DNA of 64,000 nt from contig NC_133647.1 of assembly GCF_009905375.1 (NCBI RefSeq), positions 176,699,939-176,763,938 of the forward strand, written 5' to 3'. This document shows positions 1-10,595 of the stretch, in pieces. A program made the position numbers and the translations under genes. The notes below the pieces were generated by a model. That model did no database searches, was not told the origin of the DNA, and saw only the letters and a program-made list of their open reading frames with translations. Positions within the stretch are counted from its first letter, which is position 1; each line of letters starts with the position of its first letter. Source of the stretch: Apium graveolens (Eukaryota > Streptophyta > Magnoliopsida > Apiales > Apiaceae).

Positions 1-523
1 GGCCCTTGATACCACATAATCTAGATTCAGATGTAGGGTGGCCAGCTTTGCCACAATCTCAACATTTCTCATAAGACATCTTATATTTCATAGGAGCTCG
101 CTTATAACCGCCTTGAAATGCACGTTTCTTGATTGACTCACATCCTAAACCTCCTTTATCAAGAGAAGATTTTTGTTCACCAAGAAGAGCATTCAAAGTT
201 CCTTCTCCATGAAAACATTTAGCTAAATCCTTTTCAAGCTGTTCGACTTTCTGCTTTAATTCAGGAACTAAGGGATCAGGAGCACTGTCTTCTTTAACGG
301 TTTCTGAATCAACAGATATTGACTCTTTCTTCAAGGCTTCAAGGCATACATCCTTCATCTCAATCTCATTTTTGAGATATTGATTTCTTCAGTAAGTTTT
401 GAAACCCTTTCAAGCAATGATTTGTTCTCAGCAACTAGGGCTTCTTCCTTCATGGGGTCATCCATTTCACTAAGAACTTCACTTAAAGCTTGCTTTAAAT
501 AAGCATTCTTTTCTTTCAACTTC
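1..523 (-). pseudogene. Copia-1 Gag C-terminal part (coiled coil, second zinc knuckle), broken
   Basis: This continues the Gag reading out of frame after the main ORF ends near 524. Translation gives a Lys/Glu/Leu-rich coiled-coil stretch (about 370-520), then an acidic and Lys-rich segment (59-358), and then a CxxCGKAGHP zinc-knuckle-like motif near 20-60 that is split by an in-frame stop just after the first Cys pair. At least one frameshift near 535 and one near 370 separate the pieces. The region around 535 (pyrimidine/A-rich, then CAG) looks like a splice acceptor, so splicing rather than decay is a minor alternative. Confidence 0.6.
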
Positions 524-1621
524 TTAACCTGGACCCTGCAAATTTAAAATAGACGAAGATATATTTGAATTATACTTAATATTCTGTACCTCATCATTAT
601 CACTGGAGTTATCCTCTAGTCCAGCAAAGCAAAGTTGAGCAACTTCATCGTCTGAATCGATCTCCACATCAGATTCATCATCACTCCAGGTAATTAATGC
701 CTTCTTTTTGTTCTTCAGCTTGTAGCAGTCCTTTTTGAAGTGCCCTTTCTTTCCACACTCAAAACAAGTATCCTTGCTTTGATTCACTTTAACTTCCTTG
801 CTCGGATTAGATTTGAAGTCCTTCTTCGGAAACTGTGACTTCATAGGTCGTTTGGAAACATTCCGTTTGGTAAGAAATTTATGAAACTTCTTTGTTAGAA
901 GAGCAATATCTTCATCAGAATCGTCAGGAGACTCGTCTGCATCTGCATTAAGTGCAAGAGTTTTCTTACGAGGAGCCTCATCTTCTTCATCATATCTGCG
1001 TAGCTGGTTTTCAAATTCTTCCAATTCACTGAACAGTGTTAGAGTATCCATAGTCGAAAGCAGTGTTGAATCCTGCAGAATGGTAACCTTTGGAGCAAAC
1101 TTCTTTGGCATTGCTCTGAGGATTTTCCTATTAATCTCAGATTGAGGAATGATCCTTTCCAGAAGTGAGATGGAGTTCATCAATGTCAGAAACCTCCCTT
1201 GAGCATCTCGCACGCTTTCATCTCTTTCCAACCTGAAACTTTCATAGTCACTCATTAGCATACTTAATTTTACTTCACGTACCTTAGACGTGCCTTCATG
1301 GCTGACTTTGATCGTATCCCAAATCTGCTTGGCAGTAGTACATGCTGAAACTTTTCTTAATTCTGTAGCTACCATGCCATTGAGAAGTGAGTTCATAGCT
1401 TTAGCATTGGAATTCATTGCGTTCACTTCTTCGGGAGAGAGATCCTTGAGAGATTTTGGCTTCCCTTCTTTCATAGGAATTGTGAAACCATTTTCTACAG
1501 CATCCCATTCAAATGCATCACGCTGGAGAAAGATTTTCATCCGAAACTTCCAGTCATTGTAGTTTTCAGCACCATGAAGCAGTGGTGGATAATTGTTTGA
1601 ATACCTATCTGGTTGAGCCAT
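524..1621 (-). CDS. gag: Copia-type Gag (DUF4219/UBN2 family) with CCHC zinc knuckle
   Basis: A 365-residue ORF starts at the ATG 46 bp downstream of the primer-binding site, the normal place for gag. Residues 1-230 match the copia Gag (UBN2-type) layout. They include a W-x-x-R start segment (NDWKFRMKIFL), a LLNGM...IWDTI helix pair and the EGT/EVKLSML...YESF block. A CCHC knuckle (CFECGKKGHFKKDC) lies near residue 290, between Lys-rich RNA-binding stretches, and an acidic Asp/Ser tail follows. The protein would form virus-like particles in the cytoplasm and package element RNA. It has no stop in this stretch, but the C-terminal continuation is out of frame, so the element may be recently inactivated. 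Confidence 0.85.
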   Translation of the reverse strand: MAQPDRYSNNYPPLLHGAENYNDWKFRMKIFLQRDAFEWDAVENGFTIPMKEGKPKSLKDLSPEEVNAMNSNAKAMNSLLNGMVATELRKVSACTTAKQIWDTIKVSHEGTSKVREVKLSMLMSDYESFRLERDESVRDAQGRFLTLMNSISLLERIIPQSEINRKILRAMPKKFAPKVTILQDSTLLSTMDTLTLFSELEEFENQLRRYDEEDEAPRKKTLALNADADESPDDSDEDIALLTKKFHKFLTKRNVSKRPMKSQFPKKDFKSNPSKEVKVNQSKDTCFECGKKGHFKKDCYKLKNKKKALITWSDDESDVEIDSDDEVAQLCFAGLEDNSSDNDEVQNIKYNSNISSSILNLQGPG

Positions 1622-1666
1622 GGATCGCTAGCAAAATAAACACTAAAAAGAGAATTAAATGCACCT

Positions 1667-1678
1667 GCTCTGATACCA
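1667..1678 (-). other. Primer-binding site (initiator Met-tRNA)
   Basis: On the minus strand TGGTATCAGAGC follows the LTR end by two bases. It is complementary to the 3' end of plant initiator Met-tRNA, which primes minus-strand cDNA synthesis. It fixes both the LTR boundary and the orientation of Copia-1. Confidence 0.9.
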
Positions 1679-1680
1679 AA

Positions 1681-2642
1681 TGAAATTCGATGGCTCGATA
1701 GATAAAATAATATTCTAACTATCAAAGCAAATGGGACAGTCTCTTATGCAAATGGGACAGTCCCTTTACAAATGAGACAGGGTATGGGACAGTCTCTTTT
1801 AACTGCAGAAAGTAAATTACTGAAATATAAATGCAGTAATAAAGAAATTAAACAATGCAGAACACCAAGAGTTTTCACTTGGTTCGGCCCCTACACCTAG
1901 TCTATGGCCTACATCCAAGTCCCCATGCCAACTAGCATAGAGAATGTATTATATCAATTTTAATAAAAGAACTTACAGTCTTTTCCTTGATTACAAATAT
2001 AGCACCTGAAAGAAACCCTTTCCCAAGCTACCTTGCTACCTAGCCCACTGCTATTCCTTAGCCTTCTAGCTACCTTGCTATACTTTGAAATCAAGCTTGC
2101 CACAACCCGGCACAAAGTTGATATGAATACACAAGTACAAGAATAAACAAATTGATTACAACTCAAACTAGGTTTCTTGTTTTTCTGCATATGAATATCT
2201 CGGGTATGAAACAAGAAATTGATTTCAGATGATGAAAGATTCTCGTGAAAGTGTTAGCTACAAATCTGAAATGAAGAGTTGTATTTATAAGCAAAGTTAT
2301 AAAAGATTTATTTTCAAACACAAGATAAGGTTGGAAGATAAGTTTGTTTGAAAATATTTGAATGAAACTTTGAAACTAATCTGTTAGTACGTTTGAAAAA
2401 GATAAATCAAGTAAAGAAAAGGCTTGAGAGATTTAAACTTGATTTATAAGATAAGGTGGTAGGTTTGTTTGAGATAAGGTTTATCCAGATAAACAAGATA
2501 TACACAAAACCCTAACAAACCTAATCCTGAGAAATAGCCACTGCTGGAAAATCTGAACAAACTGCAAAGCTTGAATCTCGTTTACTTGCATTCTGTTTAT
2601 CTTCTGTTTATCTGCAATCATCATAAACCTGAACATCTAACA
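1681..2642 (-). repeat. Copia-1 5' LTR (962 bp)
   Basis: The LTR begins TGTTAG (minus strand, 2642) and ends TTTCA at 1681, directly before the PBS. A TATA box (TTATAAATA on the minus strand, about 2281-2290) is the probable promoter. Downstream of it, 1727-1800 holds several imperfect copies of a 13-bp word (AAATGGGACAGTC on the plus strand). No second copy lies in the window. Confidence 0.85.
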
Positions 2643-2895
2643 CTCACATGATCCAAAAGTTTCTGCCTCAAGAGCTGTTACCTCTCCAACATAGTGCATG
2701 CATTTTCCCTGGATAAAGTGACCACGAAAATCACGCAGCACCATTCCAATTCAAAACGAGGTGCTCCCCTGGATGACGGATGCATCAACATTAAGCTTGA
2801 GGGTACCTTCCACAGGCGGCATCCATTTCTGCATATGCTCCTGCTGACCATCATTGTCATTTAATCTAGAAGCATGTTTCCTTGACATAACCTCC
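2643..2895 (-). pseudogene. LINE RNase H domain fragment
   Basis: The translation contains LKLNVDAS (first catalytic Asp), a GMVLRDFRGHF strand pair and VTALEAE (catalytic Glu), typical of the RVT_3 RNase H of plant LINEs. A stop or frameshift lies in the SFxIGMVLRD strand. The domain ends abruptly at 2643, where the Copia-1 LTR begins, so its C-terminal half would lie left of the window. Confidence 0.75.
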
Positions 2896-2897
2896 TT

Positions 2898-3491
2898 CTA
2901 ATCCGAAACCTGCCTTTTACTTCCTTCCATAGAAACAGTAGGGCTCAATACTCTTTGATCCCAGACATTTGAATTTCGAGCATACCAGATGCCCCACAAT
3001 ACAGTAGCAATGACGGAAGCCTCCTCATCCGTTGTAGTAGCAAGCTTATGAAGTAACCAGCTAGGGATAAAATCTGTATTTCTCATATCATATGTTAAAT
3101 TCATAATTTTCCAGCATTCCGAGGCAAATTTGCATTCAAAAAAAATGTGTAGCAAATGCTCCACATCTGTGTTACACATAGGGCATAAAGTGGGAATATT
3201 AACCCCCTTCCCCCATAGCAAATTTCGCACAGGAACATTATTCCTGCATATTCTTAACATAAACATACAAATCTTATGAGGGATCTTTAAAGACCACAGT
3301 TTCTTCCACCCTGCAGATTGCATATTCTCAATCTGAGGAGTATTCTGCTCAGACCACCATCTATAGCCTGACTTTACACTGTAAACACCGTTATTGGTAT
3401 GAACCCAGGCTACGCGATCTCTTACCTGGTTTTGAGGGATACGAGTAGCTAGAATGATCTTTGCATCGATAACTTGGAAGCAGTTTTTCAC
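2898..3491 (-). pseudogene. LINE zf-RVT zinc-binding domain
   Basis: A 197-residue open stretch has the zf-RVT signature. It opens with SVKSGYRWW, followed by WKKLWSLKIPHKICMFMLRI and a CPMC...EHLLHIFFECKFA metal-binding set. The domain follows RT in plant LINE ORF2 and is thought to help nucleic-acid binding. No start codon is needed because this is an internal part of ORF2. It is cut from its neighbours by frameshifts. Confidence 0.85.
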
Positions 3492-3559
3492 TAACTGAGT
3501 GTTCCATTGCTAGGAGTCTGGTAGAAAGAAGTCACACACTTTTTCAAGTCTCGTGCTAT

Positions 3560-4384
3560 TTGTATGTAAGTCTTCCACACAGAAATCAAGCTTTGGTTTT
3601 AACCAAGCATCAGAGAATGCACCTATCTCCTTACCATCAGCTAAAATCCATCGAAAACCTTTCCTGATAGCCTCCTTAGCCTGCCAAATACCTGACCAGA
3701 TAAAGCTGGAGCCCCCATGCGAGCAGTTTTTAACACGCTTGTCTGAGAAAAATAACGAGCTTTAAAAACTCTCGACACCAGAGAGTCAGGTTTATGAAGA
3801 AATTGCCATACATGTTTTCCAAGAAGAGCAAGATTAAAACCATGGAGATCTCTAAAGCCCAAACCCCCATGACATTTTGCCATACTTAGATTTTTCCATG
3901 AGTGCCATCTAATACCTTTAGTGGAGGAGGAGTTTGTCTTTCACCAATACCCATTCATCATATTTTCCAATTCTGTACACAAGGTTTTTGGAATTAGAAA
4001 ACACGACATACAGTAGCTTGGGATTGCCTGTGCTACGCTCTTGAGTAAGACTGCTTTACCAACTTTAGAGAGTAATTTAGAGCTCCAACTTTGAATCCGC
4101 TTACCAACACGATCTTTTATAAAAGAAAAAACCTTTTCCTTCGAGCGCCCAATCAAAGATGGTAGTCCCAGGTAACTCCCTTAACTCAGATCATTACTGA
4201 CCCCCAGAATCGCAGCAAGTTCTTCTTGTTTATCTCTCCTTACGTTGGAACTAAAGAAAATGCCCGAATTTTTGTAGTTGATAGCTTGGCCTGACAGGAA
4301 CTCATAATTGGACAAAAGAGCTTTCACAGCCTCTGTTTCAGATGTCGTAGATTTAAAGAACAGGAAAGAGTCGTCTGCAAATCA
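3560..4384 (-). pseudogene. LINE reverse transcriptase, C-terminal half
   Basis: Minus-strand translation starts at the RT active-site motif FADDSFLFFKS (about 4350-4384). It continues through GSYLGLPSLIGRSK, WSSKLLSKVGKAVLLKSVAQAIP and GGLGFRDLHGFNLALLGK, the conserved thumb region of plant L1 elements. Stops occur near 4185 and 3890-3940. The upstream RT (fingers, first catalytic Asp) is absent. It would have copied LINE RNA at a nicked chromosomal target. Confidence 0.85.
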
Positions 4385-5700
4385 CTCATAACTACACGTA
4401 GTTAGTTGGATTTTTAAGCTCGGCCTAAAATAAAATAATAGACTATTGATCCCGCTAAAACATTATATTATTGCATCGGGCTAAAATAAAATAAAAGTTT
4501 GAAAAAAATTCGTTTAGTCGATTTAATGTCATCAGGTTAAAACAAAATAATATATATTATTCATTGGGTCTAAAATAAAATAATATTCACCCCAAGCTAA
4601 AATAAAACTAAACAAAAAACTAAGTATATTTAGCCGGATTTAGTTGATATAATGGGCCTCAAGCTAAAATAAATATTTGATAACTCATGGCCTCAAGCTA
4701 AAATAAATATTTGATAACTCATGCTAAAATAAAATAATAAATACTACTGATCTGACTAAAAAATATATTATTGAACAGAGATAAAAAAAATTAAAATTTG
4801 AATGGTAATTCGCTGATGGGTATAATGTCATTATGCTAAAATAAAATAAAATATATCATTTATTCGTTTTAAAATATTATAATATTTACCTAGAGCTAAA
4901 ATAAAATTTAAAACAAACTAATGGTATTAGCCGGATCTGTTAGATATAACGGCCTGGGGTTAAAAAATAATAATGTATATTATTGAACTTCTATAAAACC
5001 ATAAATAAATTTAAATTAAAGATAATTCTTATATTATTGATCCAAGTTAAAATAAAATTAAAGAGTCTAACTAATTTGATGGTATGTATAATACAGGCTT
5101 AAAAGAGTACGATAACTAGGATTCAACCTAACCGAAATATTAAAATTTGATAGTTGATTTGTATGTACAATATTTGAGTTTATATATCATGGGTGTTAGA
5201 TATATTTGAGATGTCATGTCTAATATGTTTCATGTTTAGTTTTCAGATCTTAACAAACAGGAAATATCAGTACTTACTGGAATCAGTACTTACTGGAAGT
5301 CAGAACTTAAGAATATCAGAACTTAGGTTATCAGAAGATAGATATCAGAACTTAAGTACGGGAAGACTTACAGTTAAGGAAGGAAGCTGATTTACAGGAA
5401 AGAAGATCGAGACTAATACAAAAGAAGATATGCATGGAAAGAGTTAGAGGACTGAAAGAATTGTATAAGATATCTGATTGATATATTTTAGGAGACAGAA
5501 TTATATTTCATATCAATTAGAAGTTATCTTGTAACTGTGTACTATATAAACACAGACATAGGTTCACACTATATGTGTTATCATTATCGAGAAGATCATA
5601 CATTGTAACCTAGCAGCTCTCGTGATATTTGTTCATCACTGAGAGAGAACAGTTCCATTGTAACAGAGTTTATTATATTAAATATATATGTTTACTGTTA
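4054..5700. repeat. Tandem segmental duplication, unit 1 (1,647 bp)
   Basis: This unit holds a LINE RT piece (4054-4384), an AT-rich repeat block (4385-5193) and a truncated copia LTR (5194-5703). The same order and nearly the same sequence recur at 5701-7363. Junctions share only a few bases (CTT/TTAC), which suggests illegitimate recombination or template switching after the LTR had inserted. Confidence 0.92.
4385..5193. repeat. AT-rich block with recurring GCTAAAATAAAATAAT word, copy 1
   Basis: No coding signal. A GCTAAAATAAAATAAT-like word recurs about ten times at irregular spacing of roughly 40-90 bp. It is often preceded by CAAG, GGG or ATG and followed by TATTATTGAT-like AT runs. One 43-bp part (4648-4733) is doubled in tandem. 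It is too degenerate to call a satellite unit by eye. Confidence 0.7.
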
Positions 5701-5703
5701 CTT
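5194..5703 (+). repeat. Truncated LTR, same family as the 6843 LTR
   Basis: It begins TGTTAGATATATTTGAG and matches 6843-7366 almost base for base. It lacks a 16-bp segment present in the second copy, and its 3' end is cut at ...TTTACTGTTACTT, where the duplicated LINE piece starts. A TATA box (CTATATAAACA) is retained near 5552. Confidence 0.85.
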
Positions 5704-6031
5704 TACCAACTTTAGAGAGTAATTTAGAGCTCCAACTTTGAATCCCCTTACCAACACTATCTTTTATAAAAGAAAAAACCTTTTTCTTCGAGCGCCCAAT
5801 CAAAGATGGTAGTCCCAGGTAACTCCCTTCACTCAGATCATTACTGACCCCCAGAATCGCAGCAAGTTCTTCTTGTTTATCTCTCCTTACGTTGGAACTA
5901 AAGAAAATGCCCGATTTTTTATAGTTGATAGCTTGGCCTGACAGGAACTCATAATTGGAAAAAAGAGCTTTCACAGCCTCTATTTCAGATGTCGTAGATT
6001 TAAAGAACAGGAAAGAGTCGTCTGCAAATCA
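5701..6031 (-). pseudogene. LINE RT fragment (duplicate of 4054-4384)
   Basis: The same minus-strand RT segment (FADD motif to SKLLSKVGK) is present as part of duplication unit 2. Here the position that is a stop near 4185 in unit 1 is open, so this copy reads continuously from KALLSNYEF to SKVGK. Point differences are few. Confidence 0.88.
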
Positions 6032-6842
6032 CTCATAACTACATGTAGTTAGTTGGATTTTTAGGCTCGGGCTAAAATAAAATAATAGACTATTGATCCC
6101 GCTAAAATATTATATTATTGGATCAGGCTAAAATAAAATAAAAGTTTGAAAGAAAATTCGTTTAGTCGATTTAATGTCATCAGGTTAAAATAAAATAATA
6201 TATATTATTCATTGGGTCTAAAATAAAATAATATTCACCCCGAGCTAAAATAAAACTAAACAAAAAACTAAGTATATTTAGCCGGATTTAGTTGATATAA
6301 TGGGCCTCAAGCTAAAATAAATATTTGATAACTCATGGCCTCAAGCTAAAATAAATATTTGAGAACTCATGCTAAAATAAAATAATAAATACTACCGATC
6401 TGACTAAAAAAATATATTATTGAACAGAGATAAAAAAAATTAAAATTTGAATGGTAATTCGCTGATGGGTATAATGTCATTATGCTAAAATAAAATAAAA
6501 TATATCATTTATTCGTTTTAAAATATTATAATATTTACCAAGAGCTAAAATAAAATTTAAAACAAACTAATGGTATTAGCCGGATCTGTTAGATATAACG
6601 GCCTGGGGTTAAAAAATAATAATGTATATTATTGAACTTCTATAAAACCAGAAATAAATTTAAATTAAAGATAATTCTTATATTATTGATCCAAGTTAAA
6701 ATAAAATTAAAGAGTCTAACTAATTTGATGGTATGTATAATACAGGCTTAAAAGAGTAGGATAACTAGGATCCAACCTAGCCGAAATATTAAAATTTGAT
6801 AGTTGATTTGTATGTACAATATTTGAGTTTATATATTATGGG
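6032..6842. repeat. AT-rich block with GCTAAAATAAAATAAT word, copy 2
   Basis: Near-identical copy of 4385-5193. It has no ORF or RNA signal and ends at the TGTTAG start of the full 5' LTR. Confidence 0.7.
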
Positions 6843-7437
6843 TGTTAGATATATTTGAGATATCATGTCTAATATGTTTCATGTTTAGTTTTCAGATCTT
6901 AACAAACAGGAAATATCAGTACTTACTGGAATCAGTACTTACTGGAAGTCAGAACTTAAGAATATCAGAACTTAGGTTATCAGAAGATAAATATCAGAAG
7001 ATAGATATCAGAACTTAAGTACGGGAAGACTTACAGTTAAGGAAGGAAGCTGATTTACAGGAAAGAAGATCGAGACTAATACAAAAGAAGATATGCATGG
7101 AAAGAGTTAGAGGACTGAAAGAATTGTATAAGATATCTGATTGATATATTTTAGGAGACAGAATTATATTTCATATCAATTAGAAGTTATCTTGTAACTG
7201 TGTACTATATAAACACAGACATAGGTTTACACTATATGTGTTATCATTATCGAGAAGATCATACATTGTAACCTAGCAGCTCTCGTGATATTTGTTCATC
7301 ACTGAGAGAGAACAGTTCCATTGTAACAGAGTTTATTATATTGAATATATCTGTTTACTGTTACTTGTGTTCAAAATCAATTTGATTGTATTAAACACTG
7401 TATTCAACCCCCTTCTACATTGTAGTGTGACCTAACA
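6843..7437 (+). repeat. Copia-2 5' LTR (595 bp)
   Basis: It runs from TGTTAG to CCTAACA with the PBS immediately after. A TATA box (CTATATAAACAC) lies near 7206-7217. The 3' end carries TTCAACCCCCTTCTACA, which is also found at the equivalent place in the gag-only element at 32587-40092. Confidence 0.9.
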
Positions 7438-7439
7438 AT

Positions 7440-7451
7440 TGGTATCAGAGC
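7440..7451 (+). other. Copia-2 primer-binding site
   Basis: TGGTATCAGAGC lies two bases after the 5' LTR. It is complementary to the initiator Met-tRNA 3' end. Confidence 0.92.
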
Positions 7452-7490
7452 TTATCTGTTAACACACATACAGTAAAGATCTAAACAATC

Positions 7491-9836
7491 ATGTCTGAAG
7501 AAGCAGAAAATCCAACCAAGCCCACTAAAACTGAAGAAACTCAAAAGACTCAAACCCACAGTCGATATGAGACTATTAGGGTTCCCATACTGAGACCTTC
7601 TGAGTATCCCATATGGAAAGTGAAGATGGCTATGTTTCTGGAAGCTGCAGATCCATAATACCTTGACAGAATTAATGAAGGACCGCATAAGCCAACCAAG
7701 CTCTCTATTGTAGTTGCAGATCAGCCAGCAAAGACCATACCAAAGGAGAAAAGTGAATATACAGCTGAAGATATCTCATCCATTGCCAAGTATGCAAAGG
7801 TAAGGCATTTGCTGCATAGTATCATTGATAATGTCATGTCAAACAGGGTAATTCATTGCAAGACTGCAAAGGAGATATGGGATGCTTTGGAGATAAGATG
7901 ATAGGGAACTGATGCAATCAAGAAGAACAGGAGGACTATACTCACTCAAGAGTATGAGCACTTTGACTCAAAAGGTGTCGAGTCATTAACTGACTTATCT
8001 GACAGGTTTGTCAAACTCTTGAATGATCTGTCACTGGTAAACAAGGAATATGATCTTGACGATTCAAATCTAAAATTCCTTTTAGCTCTTCCTGATAGTT
8101 GAGATTTAAAGTCTACTACTATAAGAGACAAGTATGCTCTTGATGGAACTACTCTTGATGAAATTTATGGTATGCTCAAGACTTATAAACTTGAGATGGA
8201 TCAAAGGAGCAAGAGACATCGGAGAAAGTCAAGGACAGTTGCTCTTAAGGCTGAGGAGGAATTCCCCAATGTGGTTGTCTCAAATAAGGCAAAGGAAAGG
8301 CTCTCATCATAAAGTCTGATTCAGAATCATCAAGTTCTGATGATGATGATTTAGAAACTGAAAGTTTACCTGAAATAGATGCTGATGAAGAGATGATGAA
8401 ATTGTGTGCTCTTATGGTGAAGGGTATCACAAAAATAGCCTACAGGAAATTCAGAAGGGGAAAGAAGTTTTCCAAGAAAGGTGGAAGTACTGATAAGAAA
8501 AGTTTCAGAAAATCTGAAGGCAAAGGTGCAAAGTCTGACAGAGGAGATAACTCAAATGTCAAATGCTACAACTGTGGTGAAAGAGGCCACATATCTCCTG
8601 ACTGCAAGAAAGGAAAAAGTGACAAAGGCAAGGCACTTGTCACAAAAGAGAAAAGTTGGACAGACACTTCAGATTCTGAAGATGAGGTGAACTATGCCTT
8701 GATGGCAAATGCTGATGGCAGCCCTGAAACTGCTGATTTGAAGGTACCTCAAACAACTTATGCCTTTCATACTGATAATATTACTGAGTTGAGATCATAT
8801 CTTAAAACCATGTTTATTAGTTATAGAGATCAAACTTTAACATGTGAAAGATTAACTTCTGAAAATATTGCTTATAAGAAAATGAATGATTATTTAGAAA
8901 AAGAGTTAGTTATGTTCCATCAAACTCAGAAAGAGAGAGATGATGTTTTTTATGTTAGAGATGAATCTAAAATTGAATAAATCTCTCAAAACTGAGTTAG
9001 AAAAAGAAAAAGAGATTATCAGGACTTTGACTAACTCTGGCAGAACAACTCAGAATTTATTAAGTAGTGGAAACTGGAAAGAGGGATTAGGTTATGGAGA
9101 TGATAAAAGTGAAAAAGGAACTGAACAAATTGAGCCAATTGTTGTTAAACAAACTGCTAAGCCAAAGGTAAATCCTGTTAAGTTTGTAGCTAAAACTGCA
9201 AAGTCTGATTCTGAAAAGACGAAAGAGTCTGTGACAGAAGTTAAGGAGAAGTCAACTTCTGACAAATTAGAATAGGATAAACCAACTGAAGTTAACATAG
9301 GCTTAATGACAAAGAAGCAGCTTAAGCATAAGCTGAAACAAATAAGGAATGTCAATAAGGTAAAGGCAGCTAGGAAAAATAGGAATGGAAAGGAAGGTGT
9401 GAATAAAAGCAATAATTATATGCCTGTTCCTAATGCTCCTAGAAAGAAATGTTATGACTGTGGAAACTCTAACCATCTTGCTTCTTTTTGCAGGAAGAAT
9501 AAGAATATAAACTCTTTACCTCATAAGTCAGGAGTTAAGAGTCAGTCTGTTAGGTTTAAGCCACAAAATCCTTATTTTCATTGTGGTAGTTTATGGCATT
9601 CCATTTATACTTGTAAGGAATATCATAGTTTGTACTATGATTACTATCAAATAAAACCTTCTTTGAAGAAAGTTACTTTAATTCCTTCTAGTGTAAAGTC
9701 TGATGCAAAGTCTGATATAAGTTCTGATAAACAGCATATTAGCATAAACTCTGATATTAAATCCGCTGCAAATGCTAACAAACTTAAAAAGGCCAAAGGA
9801 TCTAAGCAAGTCTGGGTCCTTAAAACTAATCATTAG
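7491..9836 (+). pseudogene. gag: Copia-2 Gag, degenerate, three zinc knuckles
   Basis: The probable start is the ATG at 7491, 40 bp after the PBS. The N-terminal copia Gag region reads well (RPSEYPIWKVKMAMFLEAADP) but has stops at 7656 (TAA), a tandem TGA-TAG near 7900 and a TGA near 8100, and a frameshift near 8290. The downstream parts contain a CYNCGERGHISPDC knuckle (about 8572), a long Lys/Glu coiled coil, a second knuckle CYDCGNSNHLASFC (about 9450) and a third, CGSLWHSIYTC (about 9583). The segment ends LKTNH with a stop that separates it from the protease in the same frame. This Gag could not function. Several knuckles and a large Gag are usual in Sirevirus-type elements. Confidence 0.82.
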
Positions 9837-10595
9837 TGGTCTTTGTTATTGCAGGGCAACAGGAGAAACATCCTAGTACTGGATAGTGGATGTTCAGGAC
9901 ATATGACTGGAAATAAAGCCCCGCTCTCAGACTTTGTGGAGAAAGCTGGCCTAGGAGTTTCTTATGGAGATGACAATATGGGAAAAACTCTGGGATATGG
10001 CAATATTAATCTTGGGAATGTCATCATTAAAAAAGTAGCTCTAGTCTCAGGACTTAAACACACTCTGATGAGTGTAAGTCAAATCTGTGGCAGAGGTTAT
10101 CATGTGGATTTCTTTGAAGAACACTGTGAAATTGTGAGTAAATCTAAAGGCAAAGTTGTTCTGAAAGGATACAGGCGTGGTAACATTTATGAAGCTAAGC
10201 TTTCAACAAGTACTGATGGTTCTGCAATCTGTCTGATGAGTAGAGCATCAATTGAAGAAAGCTGGAATTGGCATAAGAAACTCTCTCATTTAAATTTCAA
10301 CAATATAAATGAACTGGTCAAGAAAGATCTTGTGAGAGGATTGCCAAACACAGTATTTGCTCCTGATGGTCTTTGTGATTCATGTCAGAAAGCCAAACAA
10401 AGAAAATCTTCATTCAAGAGCAAGACTGAATCATCAATTCTTGAGCCTTATCATCTACTACATGTTGATCTATTTGGTCCAGTAAATGTCATGTCTATTG
10501 CCAAGAAGAAGTATGCGTTGGTCATAGTGGATGAGTTCACCAGATACACATGGGTGTATTTCTTGCATACAAAAGTGAAACTGCATCAATCTTGA
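9837..10595 (+). pseudogene. Copia-2 protease and integrase N-terminal part
   Basis: This is in frame with the last Gag segment after one TAG. It begins with the retropepsin motif LDSGCSGHMTG, followed by the GAG-pre-integrase domain and the HHCC zinc finger (WHKKLSH...CDSCQKAK). The first catalytic Asp of the integrase core is in HVDLFGPV. A one-base frameshift near 10565-10595 throws the end out of frame with the rest of pol. Protease would mature the polyprotein, and integrase joins cDNA to the chromosome. Confidence 0.9.

Larger units (their letters stand above)
1..2642 (-). mobile_element. Ty1/copia LTR retrotransposon, 5' part (Copia-1)
   Basis: Read on the minus strand, an LTR (2642 to 1681) is followed by a Met-tRNA primer-binding site and a Gag ORF starting at 1621. 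The element runs off the left end of the window, so pol and the 3' LTR are not seen. Its right boundary falls inside LINE sequence: LINE RNase H coding starts at 2643, directly after the LTR terminus. The element therefore inserted into an older LINE. The target-site duplication cannot be checked because the left end is missing. Confidence 0.88.
2643..4384 (-). mobile_element. LINE (L1-type non-LTR retrotransposon) 3' coding part, decayed
   Basis: Minus-strand pieces occur in the order expected for a plant L1-type ORF2. They are the end of the RT palm beginning at an FADDS motif (near 4375), the thumb, a zf-RVT domain, and an RNase H fold cut by the Copia-1 LTR at 2643. Frameshifts and stops occur throughout. 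Sequence upstream of the FADD motif is missing: at 4385 the coding similarity stops and an AT-rich repeat begins. Confidence 0.88.
5701..7363. repeat. Tandem segmental duplication, unit 2
   Basis: This is the second copy of the LINE + AT-rich + LTR block, offset 1,647 bp from the first. It differs by scattered substitutions and a 16-bp insertion in the LTR. Unlike unit 1 it runs into a complete LTR end and the internal region of a copia element. Confidence 0.92.

Noticed and set aside
1667..1678. tRNA genes suggested by repeated GCTCTGATACCA / TGGTATCAGAGC words
   Set aside because: Only the 12-nt primer-binding sites match the tRNA 3' end. No cloverleaf surrounds any of them.
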